Positions 6,696 through 6,876 of a DNA stretch of 6,876 bases are shown here, piece by piece (the stretch's first letter is position 1; each line of letters opens with the position of its first letter). Location of the stretch: NCBI GenBank assembly GCA_020025875.1, contig JAHHRI010000050.1, forward strand, positions 1 through 6,876, written 5' to 3'. The stretch is from Alphaproteobacteria bacterium (GTDB lineage: Bacteria; Pseudomonadota; Alphaproteobacteria; RF32; CAG-239). The position numbers were made by a program, and so were the translations under genes. A model generated the notes under the pieces. That model searched no databases. It was not told the DNA's origin and was given only the letters and a program-made list of their open reading frames with translations.

Positions 6696-6711
6696 GGAAA
6701 AAAGATTTTCC
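6696..6711 (-). promoter_or_regulatory. Small hairpin between the CtrA-type box and the peptidase gene
   Basis: A perfect 6-bp inverted repeat GGAAAA-TCTT-TTTTCC on the minus strand directly abuts the TTAA-N7-TTAAC box. It lies about 22 nt before the start codon, so it would be in the 5' leader if transcription starts further upstream. The stem is AT-rich and weak; it may matter only as part of the operator dyad. Confidence 0.35.
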
Positions 6712-6728
6712 GTTAATTAAAAGTTAAC
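6712..6728. promoter_or_regulatory. Symmetric CtrA-type box GTTAA-N7-TTAAC
   Basis: The plus strand reads GTTAATTAAAAGTTAAC. Because the arms are inverted copies, both strands contain TTAA-N7-TTAAC, the full consensus of the alphaproteobacterial cell-cycle response regulator CtrA. The box is centred about 47 bp upstream of the M23 peptidase start codon and overlaps a TATATATA tract (6729-6736) that could serve as a -10 element on the minus strand; no good -35 is seen. If TATATA is the -10, the box sits over the start site and would repress. The region is AT-rich, so chance occurrence must be weighed. Confidence 0.5.
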
Positions 6729-6779
6729 TATATATAGCAAAAAAAAATTAAAAAATACAGACTTTTTTTATGAACCTTT

Positions 6780-6800
6780 AAAAACCCCGTTCCCAAACGG
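6780..6800 (-). terminator. Rho-independent terminator of the right-edge gene
   Basis: On the minus strand a 5-bp stem CCGTT-TGGG-AACGG (6800-6787) is followed by GG and TTTTT (6784-6780). It begins 11 nt after the stop codon of the partial gene at the right edge and before the AT-rich promoter region of the peptidase operon. The stem is short, so termination may be moderate. Confidence 0.55.
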
Positions 6801-6811
6801 CGATGGACAAA

Positions 6812-6876
6812 TCACTCGTCTAAAATGACAAATTCGTTATCGCTGACAAAATTCAACACGACTCGCGCTCTTTCGT
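6812..6876 (-). CDS. C-terminal end of an unidentified protein, possibly NusG/RfaH-like
   Basis: The last 20 codons of a minus-strand gene, closing in TGA at 6814-6812; the rest lies beyond the window. The other two minus-strand frames here have early stops (TGA and TAA), and a terminator follows at the proper distance, so this frame is likely real. The peptide starts ERARVVLNFVSD and ends FVILDE. The pattern R-x-x-V-V-L-N-F is compatible with the closing strand of a NusG/RfaH-type KOW domain, where RfaH has 'LLLNLI'. This is only a resemblance over a dozen residues, and other families could end this way. Confidence 0.5.
   Translation of the reverse strand, partial: ERARVVLNFVSDNEFVILDE

Noticed and set aside
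6729..6760. Complete sigma-70 promoter for the peptidase operon
   Set aside because: TATATA is a fair -10, but no hexamer close to TTGACA lies 16-18 nt upstream on the minus strand; the AT-rich tract gives many equally weak alternatives.

Overview
The window looks like chromosomal DNA from an alphaproteobacterium of moderate GC content. The evidence is a flagellar cluster with a DUF6468-type small membrane protein and a MotE-like protein, an M23 peptidase with the N-terminal region typical of alphaproteobacterial homologues next to a bactofilin, and a perfect TTAA-N7-TTAAC box of the CtrA type. A gut-associated or otherwise host-associated lineage outside the classical high-GC genera would fit, but the sequence alone does not settle the genus.

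Left half, plus strand (1-3935): five tightly packed genes. They are the C-terminal end of a FliL-like protein, a divergent FliM-like switch protein, a DUF6468-like single-pass membrane protein, a MotE-like protein with an MgtE-N/FliG-like helical domain, and full-length uvrB. Junctions are ATGA overlap, 1 nt, 12 nt and ATGA overlap. The nucleotide-excision-repair helicase gene is therefore the last cistron of a flagellar motor operon and is probably translationally coupled to it.

Right half, minus strand (6673 down to 3943): an M23 endopeptidase, a bactofilin and smpB are separated by only 19 and 5 nt. A 142-nt leader follows, then crcB/fluC, the fluoride channel. The first two genes form the known cell-shape pairing of bactofilin scaffold and membrane-anchored peptidoglycan hydrolase. 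SmpB rescues stalled ribosomes with tmRNA. The two operons converge with only 7 nt between uvrB and crcB, inside a GC-rich dyad.

Right edge (6674-6876): the last 20 codons of another minus-strand gene, a small rho-independent terminator, and an AT-rich promoter region. That region carries a symmetric GTTAA-N7-TTAAC box, followed by a small hairpin, just upstream of the peptidase gene. This is the most interesting regulatory signal in the window. No mobile element, CRISPR array, tRNA or rRNA was seen, and nothing here amounts to a clearly new defence or metabolic system.
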